From Actinomycetota bacterium (GTDB lineage: Bacteria > Actinomycetota > Acidimicrobiia > Acidimicrobiales > Ilumatobacteraceae): a stretch of 61,944 bases of DNA. The stretch spans positions 1 to 61,944 of the forward strand of contig JACQZX010000078.1 of NCBI GenBank assembly GCA_016213665.1, in the 5' to 3' direction. Below, piece by piece: positions 39,109 through 46,826 of the stretch. The position numbers and the translations under genes are program-made. Position 1 is the first letter of the stretch; each line of letters opens with the position of its first letter. The notes beneath the pieces are model-generated. The model did no database searches, was not told where the DNA came from, and was given only the letters and a program-made list of their open reading frames with translations.

Positions 39109-39930
39109 ATGAAACTGTCCTGGCCTGCTCGAATTGCGCTTGCCGGTTCCACCGTGCTGACGCTCGTCTTCTTGTACATACCACTGGCCGTGGTTCTGCG
39201 ATTGTCGTTCAATCCGGCGAAGTCGGTTGCGTGGCCAGGCTTCAACGGATACACGCTCGATTGGTGGCGCAAGGCCTGGGAGTCCGACGGCCCAAAGGAT
39301 GCGCTGATCAATTCGGTCAAGGTCGCATTCGTTGCGATGTTGATCGCGCTGATCCTGGGCACGCTCGCCGCCATGGCCATGGCGCGATTCCAGTTCTTCG
39401 GTAAGAACGCTGTGTCGTTTCTGATGGTGCTGCCGATCGCGTTGCCCGGCATCGTCACCGGCATTGCGCTCCAGAACACGTTCTCGCGGACGTTCGACCT
39501 CGGTTTGTTCTCCTTCAGGGTCGGTTTCGGGTTCCACTCGTTGGTCATCGCGCACGCGACATTCTGCGTAGTTGTTGCCTACAACAACGTGATCGCCCGC
39601 CTGCGCCGATCGTCGCCGAACCTTCTCGAAGCTTCTGCCGACCTCGGTGCCCACGGTTCGCAGACATTTCGCTACGTGACGTTTCCGTTGATGCGTTCGG
39701 CCCTGTTAGCCGGAGGCATACTTGCCTTTGCGCTCAGCTTCGACGAGATCGTTGTAACCACCTTTACGGCCGGCTCAGGTTTCCTCACCTTGCCACAATG
39801 GATTCTCGCCAACTTCAGTCGCCCGCAGAACGTTCCGCTCGTGAACGTGATGGCAACGTTTGTAATGGTGGTGAGCATTCCACTGGCGTACCTCGCGCAA
39901 CGGCTGAGCGACAGCGGCAGCGACAACTGA
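39109..39930 (+). CDS. potC: ABC transporter permease, PotC type
   Basis: A 273-residue protein with about six membrane helices, starting LAGSTVLTLVFLYIPLAVVLRLSF. The EAA coupling loop reads EASADLGAHGSQTFRYVTFPLM, followed by SFDEIVVTTFTAG, a feature shared by PotC-like permeases. It starts 10 nt after potB with a weak AAAG site. It forms the translocation channel with PotB. Confidence 0.92.
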   Translation: MKLSWPARIALAGSTVLTLVFLYIPLAVVLRLSFNPAKSVAWPGFNGYTLDWWRKAWESDGPKDALINSVKVAFVAMLIALILGTLAAMAMARFQFFGKNAVSFLMVLPIALPGIVTGIALQNTFSRTFDLGLFSFRVGFGFHSLVIAHATFCVVVAYNNVIARLRRSSPNLLEASADLGAHGSQTFRYVTFPLMRSALLAGGILAFALSFDEIVVTTFTAGSGFLTLPQWILANFSRPQNVPLVNVMATFVMVVSIPLAYLAQRLSDSGSDN

Positions 39931-39954
39931 CAGCGCGGGTAGCGTGACCCTGTC

Positions 39955-41025
39955 ATGAATCCGACGTATCCAATTCTCGCCGCTGCGGTTCTCGTATTCG
40001 GCGTCGGCGTGGTTCTGTGGAACCGGCGGCGCGCCGCCAAGCCCGTCGCCTTTTCCGTGGCAGACGCCGAAAGCAGCGCTGCGGCACAGGCGCCGGCCCT
40101 TCGTAGCCGGATGTCGAAGGCGCGCGGCGCCCTGGGTGGAGCGCTGGTGCGCCTTGGCACCAGAAGCGGGATTACGCAGCAGACCTGGCAGGAGTTGGAG
40201 GAGGCGCTGTTGCTCGCCGATGTCGGGGTGCGCGTAGTCGACGAGCTACTCACCGGCTTGCGTGCACGTGTTAAGGACAAGGAGATCGTCGAACCGAATC
40301 AGTTGCTCTCAGCGCTGCAGACACAGATGACTGATCGGCTTGCCGGGGCCGATCGATCGCTGCGCGTCATTGCCGGCGACGCCGACAGTCCCAATGTGTG
40401 GCTCTTTGTCGGCGTCAACGGTGTCGGTAAGACGACCACGATCGGAAAGGTCGCTGCCCAGCAGCGCAATCTTGGTCGCAAGGTTCTCATGGCTGCCGGC
40501 GACACTTTCCGTGCTGCCGCGGTCGAGCAACTCACCACCTGGGCCGAACGCAGCGGTGCCGAGATCGTGCGTGGCAACGAAGGTGGCGACCCGAGCGCGG
40601 TCGTCTTCGACGCCATCGAGCGGGCGAGTGCCCGCAAGATCGATCTCGTGCTGGCCGACACTGCCGGACGACTCCACACCAAGAGCAACCTGATGGACGA
40701 GCTACGCAAGGTGCGGCGGGTCGCCGCCAAGGGCAGAGGTCGAGTCACCGAAGTGTTGCTGGTCATCGATGCGACAACGGGCCAGAACGGTCTCGCGCAG
40801 GCGAGGGAATTCGGCGAGGCGACCAACCTCCACGATGGCGATCAGAGCGGCGTTACCGGAGTTGTACTGACCAAGCTCGACGGATCTGCCAAGGGGGGCA
40901 TCGTGTTCGCGATCGAAACCGAGTTGGGTCTGCCGGTGAAGTTGGTCGGGATCGGCGAAACGATCGACGACCTGATCCCTTTCGATCCGGTCGAATTCGT
41001 CGATGCGCTGATGCGAGTTGGCTGA
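39955..41025 (+). CDS. ftsY: signal recognition particle receptor FtsY
   Basis: A 356-residue SRP GTPase with an N-terminal membrane anchor (residues 5-23, YPILAAAVLVFGVGVVLW) and a short acidic linker. The N domain precedes the G domain: G1 GVNGVGKTTTIGK, GDTFRAAAVEQL, G3 DTAGRLHTK, G4 TKLDGSAKGG. FGEATNLHDGDQSGVTGVVLTKLDG carries about eight extra residues before the TKLDG strand compared with common FtsY. It docks Ffh-ribosome complexes at the membrane; ffh is 3.2 kb downstream. TAGCGT at 39940-39945 is 9 nt before the ATG. Confidence 0.96.
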   Translation: MNPTYPILAAAVLVFGVGVVLWNRRRAAKPVAFSVADAESSAAAQAPALRSRMSKARGALGGALVRLGTRSGITQQTWQELEEALLLADVGVRVVDELLTGLRARVKDKEIVEPNQLLSALQTQMTDRLAGADRSLRVIAGDADSPNVWLFVGVNGVGKTTTIGKVAAQQRNLGRKVLMAAGDTFRAAAVEQLTTWAERSGAEIVRGNEGGDPSAVVFDAIERASARKIDLVLADTAGRLHTKSNLMDELRKVRRVAAKGRGRVTEVLLVIDATTGQNGLAQAREFGEATNLHDGDQSGVTGVVLTKLDGSAKGGIVFAIETELGLPVKLVGIGETIDDLIPFDPVEFVDALMRVG

Positions 41026-41068
41026 GATTTTCGGGAACCGACGGGCATAGCGGGGACGTCAGAAGATC

Positions 41069-42601
41069 ATGCTCCGCTCAAACAGGTTTGCCTTCGCCGC
41101 CGCAGCGTTGCTCGTCGGCATCTCCGCATGTGGCCAAAGCCCGGCCCGCACTACTACCGCCTCCTCACTGGCGGTGATCACGCTCGGATCGGGTGCAACT
41201 GCCGGCCGTGCCGCTGCCGAACTCGACCAGATGATGATGCCGATCCAATTCGTCGAGTACGTCTACGACGGTGAGTTCCCCGACCTGGGCACCTCCGCCC
41301 CGGCGTGGGTGTTGCCGGCCGGGGTGGCACCGGACCCCGATGACGTTCAGCGCCTGGCGGCGGTGCTGGGCGTCGCCGGCGACATCCAGTCGCTTCCGGC
41401 CGACCAAGGCGGCGGGTGGATGGTCGGCCCCGCCGACTTCTCGGGCGCGACTCTCACGGTCAGCGCCGATGGCTTGTTGAGTTGGTGGTTCAACCCGACA
41501 CCGGTGCCTTACTTGGAGTCGGGATGTGTCTGGGCCGAGTCGGCGACGACCGATCCGGGCACCACGCCCGACACCATCGTCGCCACCACCGACTCGGGCC
41601 CGGTGGAGATCCCCGCGGAGACGATTCCAGTCGACGCTTCGGTCCCACCCTGCGAGGGGCCGCTGCCACCCGCGAATGTGCCCGACGAGACCGAGGCCCG
41701 TCGCCTGGCAGACGAGTTGTTCGCGGCGATCGGTATCGATTCCAGCTCCTACGAGTTCGAGATCTATGCCGACGAGTGGGGTGCCAACGTGACGGCGTAC
41801 GTGGTGGTCAACGGCATGCGCACATGGATCGCCTCCACCGTCGGATTCGGGGCCGAGGGCGCAATCACGTGGGCGTCGGGAACGCTCGCTGAACCGCAGC
41901 CCGCGGGCGAGTATCCCCTCATCAACCCGCAGCAGGGCATCGAGCGCCTGAATGACGACATCGGAATATGGGGGCCGTACTACGCCTATCCGATCAGCAT
42001 CGCCAGCCGTGGATTCGGTGCCGCGACCGATGATGGCGGCGTTGTCGTCGCTGAGACTGCCGTCGCGGTCGCCCCATCGCCTGTAGACACCGTGTCTCCT
42101 GTCGACACTGCGCTGCCTGTTGACACCGTGCTGCCTGTTGACGCGGTGTCTCCTGCTGACACGGTGCCGGTGGAACCGATCATCGTTCACGTCAACGAAG
42201 TTCACCTCGATCTGACGATGATCTGGGATGTAAACGGTTCCGTCTGGTTGTTGCCGGCCTACACCTTTACGGGTGACGACGGTGTGATCGTCACAGTTCC
42301 TGCCGTCGACGACAGTTTCATCGACTTCCCCGATGCATTGCCGCTGCCCGAGCCGCTGCCCGCCGACACCGTGGGAGAAGATCCGACGGCAGCGCCCGCC
42401 GTCGACCTCGCTACGGCGGAGCAGGCTCTGATCGGACTCGCCGAAGCGGAGGCCGAAGTGCGGGCCACCGAGAACGGTTGGGCGTTTCGTGTGTCGAACC
42501 GCGATGGCGAGTCGCTCTTACTCACCGAGGACTTCTCCGCTGCTCGGGTGAACGTTGAGATCACCGCCGGCGTGGTCACTGCCGTCACATTCATCGGCTG
42601 A
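41069..42601 (+). CDS. large lipoprotein with repeat linker and I78-inhibitor-like C terminus
   Basis: A 510-residue lipoprotein (lipobox GISAC near residue 21). Residues 50-320 form an extracytoplasmic domain I do not recognise, with SGCVWAES and PPCEG supplying Cys. Residues about 330-368 are a Pro/Val/Asp/Thr repeat linker. The last 55 residues include AFRVSNRDGESLLLTEDFSA and ARVNVEITAGVVTAVTFIG, which resemble the end of I78/potato-inhibitor-I-like domains (FRV, D, RVNV, V-T-V). The inhibitor role is speculation from that pattern. It stands between ftsY and the LCP gene. Confidence 0.7.
   Translation: MLRSNRFAFAAAALLVGISACGQSPARTTTASSLAVITLGSGATAGRAAAELDQMMMPIQFVEYVYDGEFPDLGTSAPAWVLPAGVAPDPDDVQRLAAVLGVAGDIQSLPADQGGGWMVGPADFSGATLTVSADGLLSWWFNPTPVPYLESGCVWAESATTDPGTTPDTIVATTDSGPVEIPAETIPVDASVPPCEGPLPPANVPDETEARRLADELFAAIGIDSSSYEFEIYADEWGANVTAYVVVNGMRTWIASTVGFGAEGAITWASGTLAEPQPAGEYPLINPQQGIERLNDDIGIWGPYYAYPISIASRGFGAATDDGGVVVAETAVAVAPSPVDTVSPVDTALPVDTVLPVDAVSPADTVPVEPIIVHVNEVHLDLTMIWDVNGSVWLLPAYTFTGDDGVIVTVPAVDDSFIDFPDALPLPEPLPADTVGEDPTAAPAVDLATAEQALIGLAEAEAEVRATENGWAFRVSNRDGESLLLTEDFSAARVNVEITAGVVTAVTFIG
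42092..42163 (+). repeat. four degenerate 18-bp repeats in a lipoprotein linker
   Basis: The units encode VSPVDT, ALPVDT, VLPVDA and VSPADT. The DNA is less conserved than the protein pattern, suggesting an older duplication than that in potD. Confidence 0.75.
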
Positions 42602-42662
42602 GTCACCGCCCGCAATCGGGCGGTGATTGGATAACCTGCTCCGAATCGCCAAGGATGTGAAC

Positions 42663-44147
42663 GTGAATTCAGAAGTCAAGCCCGTCCGCACGGGTTACAT
42701 GCCTTGCAGCGCTGCGGCGGTCGGCTCGGTTATCTTCCCCGGTCTCGGACATCTAATCGTGCGCGCTCGCTTTCGGCGAACTGTCATCGTCGCCGCCGCA
42801 CTGAATCTGGCGGCCACCGTCGCCGCGATTGTGATCGCCGCGCCGGTCAACAGTCGCCCCGATCTTGCCGAGGTCATCGCCGATCGGTCGGTGTTCATCG
42901 CTCTCGGGGTAACCCTGCTCGTGCTTGGTCTCACTCGGCTGTGGACCGCCGTCGACTCGGCCTGGATCGCGCGCCCGCGGGAAGGCTCCGCAATCCGCGT
43001 TGCTTCCATCTTCACTTCTGCCGCGGTTGTCATCGGTGGTGTCGGTCCACTGGTCGTCGCCGCCGACTATGTGCGCGAAACCGACCGTGCAATCGAAAAG
43101 GTCTTCGGCGATGAGGACGCGACCACGGCGATCCCATCGCCGCTCACCACCGACGTGACGACCGACGGGTCCGCTCAGACACCGACGACCATCGGCGGTG
43201 GCAGCGTTCCAGCCAGAACAACCACGACGATCGCGACCCGCACGTCGACGACGACGACCACGGTGGCACCGTTCGCGGATGTCGAGCGTGTGAACGTTCT
43301 GCTGCTGGGCGGCGACGCCGGACCCGGTCGCTACAGCATGCGTACCGACACGATGGTGTTGGTATCAATCGACCCGGCCACCGGTTCCACGGCGATGATC
43401 TCGGTGCCGCGCAACCTCTACGGATTGCCGTTTCCTCCCGGTACCCCGCTTGCCGACCGGTTCCCCGACGGTTTCGAGGGGATCGCCAACGCTGTCTATC
43501 CCCATGTCGACGGCCACCGCGAACTCGCCGGCGGCGGCGACGATGCTGCAGCCCAAGCCGTGAAGCAGGGCATTGCGCAGTTCCTAGGCATTCCGGTGCA
43601 TTACTACGTGTTGGTCGACATGCTCGGCTTTGTGCGCGTCGTTGATGCCCTCGGCGGCATCGACATCTACCTTCCCGAGCGGATACACACTTCGCGTAGT
43701 CCTTCCAAGGACCTTCATCCAGTCCCGCACTACTTCGAAGCAGGTCAGCACCACTTCGATGGCACCGAGGCGCTGTCTTACAGCCGAACCCGCTACTCCG
43801 ACAGTGATTACGGTCGCATGGATCGTCAGCGTTGCGTGTTGGGCGCGATTGCCGCGGCGGCAACTCCAACTGCGCTTGCCTTCGGGCTCACCGATCTTGT
43901 CTCCGCATTCGGCGACGCTGTTCGCACTGACATCCCTCGTGATCGACTTGGGGAGATGGCCCAACTCGTCGACCGCTTCGTCGAGGCCGGCGGGTTCTCG
44001 GAAGTCAACACGCTGCATCTTGCTCCACCGAACATCGAGACGTCGCGATGGGATGCGGCCGAGGTTCGGGCACTCGTCACCGATGTCCTCGCCGGAACAG
44101 AGCCCGAGGGTACGAAGAGCACTTCCGAGCAATGCCCAACCTCTTGA
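42663..44147 (+). CDS. LytR-CpsA-Psr (LCP) family cell-envelope transferase
   Basis: A 494-residue protein from GTG 42663, chosen because AAGGA at 42651-42655 lies 7 nt before it; GTG 42657 and TTG 42627 are weaker. Residues about 10-150 hold four membrane helices, followed by a Thr-rich linker. The LCP domain has RTDTMVLVSIDP, ISVPRNLYGLP and the catalytic RYSDSDYGRMDRQ. LCP enzymes attach undecaprenyl-linked glycopolymers to peptidoglycan, so it could act on the polymer of the 46.8 kb locus (inference). The C terminus has an unpaired Cys (EQCPTS). Confidence 0.9.
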   Translation: MNSEVKPVRTGYMPCSAAAVGSVIFPGLGHLIVRARFRRTVIVAAALNLAATVAAIVIAAPVNSRPDLAEVIADRSVFIALGVTLLVLGLTRLWTAVDSAWIARPREGSAIRVASIFTSAAVVIGGVGPLVVAADYVRETDRAIEKVFGDEDATTAIPSPLTTDVTTDGSAQTPTTIGGGSVPARTTTTIATRTSTTTTTVAPFADVERVNVLLLGGDAGPGRYSMRTDTMVLVSIDPATGSTAMISVPRNLYGLPFPPGTPLADRFPDGFEGIANAVYPHVDGHRELAGGGDDAAAQAVKQGIAQFLGIPVHYYVLVDMLGFVRVVDALGGIDIYLPERIHTSRSPSKDLHPVPHYFEAGQHHFDGTEALSYSRTRYSDSDYGRMDRQRCVLGAIAAAATPTALAFGLTDLVSAFGDAVRTDIPRDRLGEMAQLVDRFVEAGGFSEVNTLHLAPPNIETSRWDAAEVRALVTDVLAGTEPEGTKSTSEQCPTS

Positions 44148-44195
44148 GCCGCAACCTCCGCGGCTCAGCTCACTACCGGTAGCGTTCCGGCTCGC

Positions 44196-45590
44196 ATGTT
44201 CGATTCGTTGTCCGCCCGCCTCGAAGGCATAGTCAAACGCCTACGGGGTAGGGGTCGTCTCACCGAGGCCGACGTCGACGAAATGCTTACCGAAATCCGC
44301 ACGGCGATGCTCGAAGCCGACGTCAACGTCGGAGTCGTGCGCACGGTCACGGCGCGCATCCGTGAGCAGGCGATCGGTGCCCGGCTCAGTGAGGCGCTCG
44401 ATCCGGGCCAACAGGTCATCAAGATCGTCAGTCAACAATTGACGGCGCTACTCGGCGGCGAAACGCTGAAGATCAGCTACGCCAGTCACCCTCCGACGGT
44501 CGTGCTGCTGGCGGGTCTGCAAGGCTCGGGTAAGACCACCAATGCCGCCAAGTTGGCTCGCTGGTTCAAGAGCCAAGGGCGCCAGCCGTTGCTCGTTGGT
44601 GCCGACCTTCAGCGGCCGGCAGCCGTCGAGCAGCTGCGTACCCTCGGTCGCCAGATCGATGTGCCGGTGTTCAGCGAGCCCGGCGACCCGGTGAAGACGG
44701 CCAAGCGTGGGCTCGCCGAGGCACGCCGCCTCGGCCGCGACGTCTTGCTTGTCGATACCGCCGGTCGGCTGGCCATCGACAACGAGATGATGGAGCAGGT
44801 CCGCCAGATCTCCAAGGCTGTTCAGCCCAATTACACCTTCCTCGTGATCGATGCGATGACCGGCCAGGATGCCGTGTCGGTCGCCGAGGCGTTCCATGCA
44901 ACGCTGGCCATCGATGGGGTCATCCTCACCAAGCTCGACGGCGACGCGCGTGGCGGGGCCGCGCTGAGCGTCAAGGAAGTCATCGGACGCCCGATCGCTT
45001 TTGCCAGCACCGGTGAGAAGCTCACCGAGTTCGAGCAGTTCCACCCCGACCGCATGGCCGGGCGCATCCTCGGCATGGGTGATGTTCTGAGTCTCATCGA
45101 ACAGGCCGAGCAGGTCTTCGACAAGGATCAGGCGCAGATTGCTGCCGAACGGCTGCTCGAAGGAGAGTTCACGCTCGACGACTTCCTCGAGCAGATGCAG
45201 GCGTTGAAGAAGATGGGACCGCTGAGCAATGTGCTGGGGATGATGCCTGGGATGCCCAAGGAACTGAAGGGTGCCGAGATCGGCGACGATGTACTACGAC
45301 CGGTGGAGGCCATCATCAACAGCATGACTGCACTCGAGAGACGCAAACCGGAATTACTCAATGGCAGCCGTCGCACCCGCATTGCCAACGGCAGCGGCAC
45401 CTCCGTTGGCGAGGTCAACCGACTGGTGAAGCAGTTCCAGGAGATGCAGAAGATGATGAAGCGGGTGGGCGCCGGCGGACCCGGTAAGAAGGGCAAGAAG
45501 GGGTCGGCACCGCGTCGTGGCTTCGAAGGTCGTGGCTTCGAAGGTCGTGGCCTGCCCGGGATGCCGGGTGGCTTCCCCGGGTTCAATTGA
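44196..45590 (+). CDS. ffh: signal recognition particle protein Ffh
   Basis: A 464-residue SRP54 homologue. The N domain is followed by the G domain: LAGLQGSGKTTNAAKLA, GADLQRPAAVEQL, DTAGRLAID and TKLDGDARGG. The Met-rich M domain (QMQALKKMGPLSNVLGMMPGMP, LVKQFQEMQKMMKRV) binds signal peptides and 4.5S RNA. The C-terminal tail is unusually Gly/Arg-rich with tandem RGFEG units, unlike E. coli. It partners FtsY. TAGCGT at 44180-44185 lies 10 nt before the ATG. Confidence 0.97.
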   Translation: MFDSLSARLEGIVKRLRGRGRLTEADVDEMLTEIRTAMLEADVNVGVVRTVTARIREQAIGARLSEALDPGQQVIKIVSQQLTALLGGETLKISYASHPPTVVLLAGLQGSGKTTNAAKLARWFKSQGRQPLLVGADLQRPAAVEQLRTLGRQIDVPVFSEPGDPVKTAKRGLAEARRLGRDVLLVDTAGRLAIDNEMMEQVRQISKAVQPNYTFLVIDAMTGQDAVSVAEAFHATLAIDGVILTKLDGDARGGAALSVKEVIGRPIAFASTGEKLTEFEQFHPDRMAGRILGMGDVLSLIEQAEQVFDKDQAQIAAERLLEGEFTLDDFLEQMQALKKMGPLSNVLGMMPGMPKELKGAEIGDDVLRPVEAIINSMTALERRKPELLNGSRRTRIANGSGTSVGEVNRLVKQFQEMQKMMKRVGAGGPGKKGKKGSAPRRGFEGRGFEGRGLPGMPGGFPGFN

Positions 45591-45596
45591 TAGCCT
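45591..45596 (+). promoter_or_regulatory. possible -10 for the rpsP operon
   Basis: TAGCCT directly after the ffh stop could start a leader of about 40 nt before rpsP, with GGAG at 45631-45634 upstream of the ATG. Spacing of that site to ATG (12 nt) is long. Confidence 0.3.
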
Positions 45597-45646
45597 TATC
45601 CAGTTCGCAATTCGTACTTCGCAACCTGTAGGAGCGTCGAGAATCC

Positions 45647-45919
45647 ATGGCAGTGAAGCTGCGCCTCACCCGAGTCGGAAAAACCAAGCAGCCGCATTAC
45701 CGCATCGTCGCGGCCGATAGCAGGTCGCCACGCGACGGTCGCTTCATCCAGATTCTGGGCACGTACAACCCGCGCATCGAGCCGTCGGCGCTGAAGGTCG
45801 ACAACGACAAAGCGGTGAAGTGGCTGCTCGATGGCGCCCAACCGACCGAGAGAGTGAAGAAGCTGCTCGAGATTTCCGGCGCCTGGGCGCAGTTCGGCAC
45901 CGCTCGCGCGGCGAAGTAA
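45647..45919 (+). CDS. rpsP: 30S ribosomal protein S16
   Basis: A 90-residue protein with S16 features: [40 protein letters not shown] and [25 protein letters not shown]. It is followed by khpA (6 nt) and rimM, the standard order. Confidence 0.96.
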   Translation: MAVKLRLTRVGKTKQPHYRIVAADSRSPRDGRFIQILGTYNPRIEPSALKVDNDKAVKWLLDGAQPTERVKKLLEISGAWAQFGTARAAK

Positions 45920-45925
45920 CTACCC

Positions 45926-46195
45926 ATGCCCGAACTCGACCCGAACATGATTCCTGCGCCGACGGCAACGGCTGTGCTGACGCACGTGGTTCGGTCGATC
46001 GTCGATGATCCAGAGGCCGTGAAGGTCGATGCCACCGAGGGTCGCGGACGCATACGGCTGGAAGTTCGTGTCGGTCCGGGCGACCTCGGTCGTGTGATCG
46101 GCCGTCGTGGTCGTACCGCGCAGAGCATTCGCACGTTGGTGCGCGCTGCTGCCACGCGCGACGAGGTCGAGGTCGACGTCGACTTCGCGGACTGA
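45926..46195 (+). CDS. khpA: KH-domain RNA-binding protein KhpA
   Basis: An 89-residue single KH domain. The GxxG loop is RVIGRRGRTAQSIRTLVRAA near residue 58. The domain order and its place between rpsP and rimM match KhpA/YlqC, which binds RNA, often with KhpB. A cytoplasmic RNA chaperone role is likely. Confidence 0.9.
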   Translation: MPELDPNMIPAPTATAVLTHVVRSIVDDPEAVKVDATEGRGRIRLEVRVGPGDLGRVIGRRGRTAQSIRTLVRAAATRDEVEVDVDFAD

Positions 46196-46200
46196 ACCGC

Positions 46201-46692
46201 GTGACGGAACGTTTGCTGGAGGTTGGTCGAATCGGCCGAGCACACGGGGTCCGCGGCGAGGTCTACGTAGATCTACTGACCGATCGCACCGAACGACTGG
46301 CGGTCGGCTCGACTCTGCGAGTAGGTGAGCGAGAGCTGGTGGTCGTCGCGGCTCGCCCGATCGGTTCTCGCTGGTTGGTGCAGTTCCATGGGTGCTCCGA
46401 CCGCAACGCGGCCGAGGCACTGGTGAACTCAGCCTTGCTTGCGGAGGCCTACTCCGACAAGGTCCTCTCCGAGCAGGCGGGCGCTCTCTATGTGCATCAA
46501 CTGATCGGATCGCACGTCTTCGGACGCGATGGGCAGAGCTTCGGGCAGTGTGTTTCCGTGTTGTCCAATCCGGCCCACGATCTGTTGGAACTTGCCGATG
46601 GCTCGCTGGTGCCCGTAGTTTTTGTCACATCTTCCGGCAATGGTCGAATCGTCATCGACCCGCCGCCAGGTTTGTTCGATATCAGGGAATGA
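46201..46692 (+). CDS. rimM: 16S rRNA processing protein RimM
   Basis: A 163-residue protein with the N-terminal LLEVGRIGRAHGVRGEVYVDLL barrel and a C-terminal PRC barrel (LYVHQLIGSHVFG to IDPPPGLFDI). It assists 30S head maturation and binds S19. trmD and rplS, which normally follow, are absent; a polysaccharide gene comes next. Confidence 0.93.
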   Translation: MTERLLEVGRIGRAHGVRGEVYVDLLTDRTERLAVGSTLRVGERELVVVAARPIGSRWLVQFHGCSDRNAAEALVNSALLAEAYSDKVLSEQAGALYVHQLIGSHVFGRDGQSFGQCVSVLSNPAHDLLELADGSLVPVVFVTSSGNGRIVIDPPPGLFDIRE

Positions 46693-46778
46693 TTAGCCCG
46701 TAGCAACTGTTAAGTCTTAGTTCTGCTGCCTCAAGAGTTCGTCAAGTTCGCAGCGGAGGGAGGCATACGGAGGCGATC

Positions 46779-46826
46779 ATGAGTTACCTTCGACACACAG
46801 GCCAGTGTTCTCGCGGTTGGAGATGA
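46779..46826 (+). CDS. 15-codon leader ORF coupled to the sugar transferase
   Basis: ATG 46779 opens MSYLRHTGQCSRGWR, ending at TGA 46824-46826. GGAGG at 46769-46773 is a strong ribosome binding site 5 nt before the ATG. The stop overlaps the transferase start as ATGA (46823-46826). Such leaders usually deliver ribosomes to the next gene or attenuate it; the composition (Cys, Arg, Trp) does not indicate a single amino-acid sensor. Confidence 0.5.
   Translation: MSYLRHTGQCSRGWR

Noticed and set aside
46693-46778. tRNA or structured RNA after rimM
   Set aside because: No cloverleaf or long stem was found; only purine-rich ribosome-binding sequence before the leader ORF.
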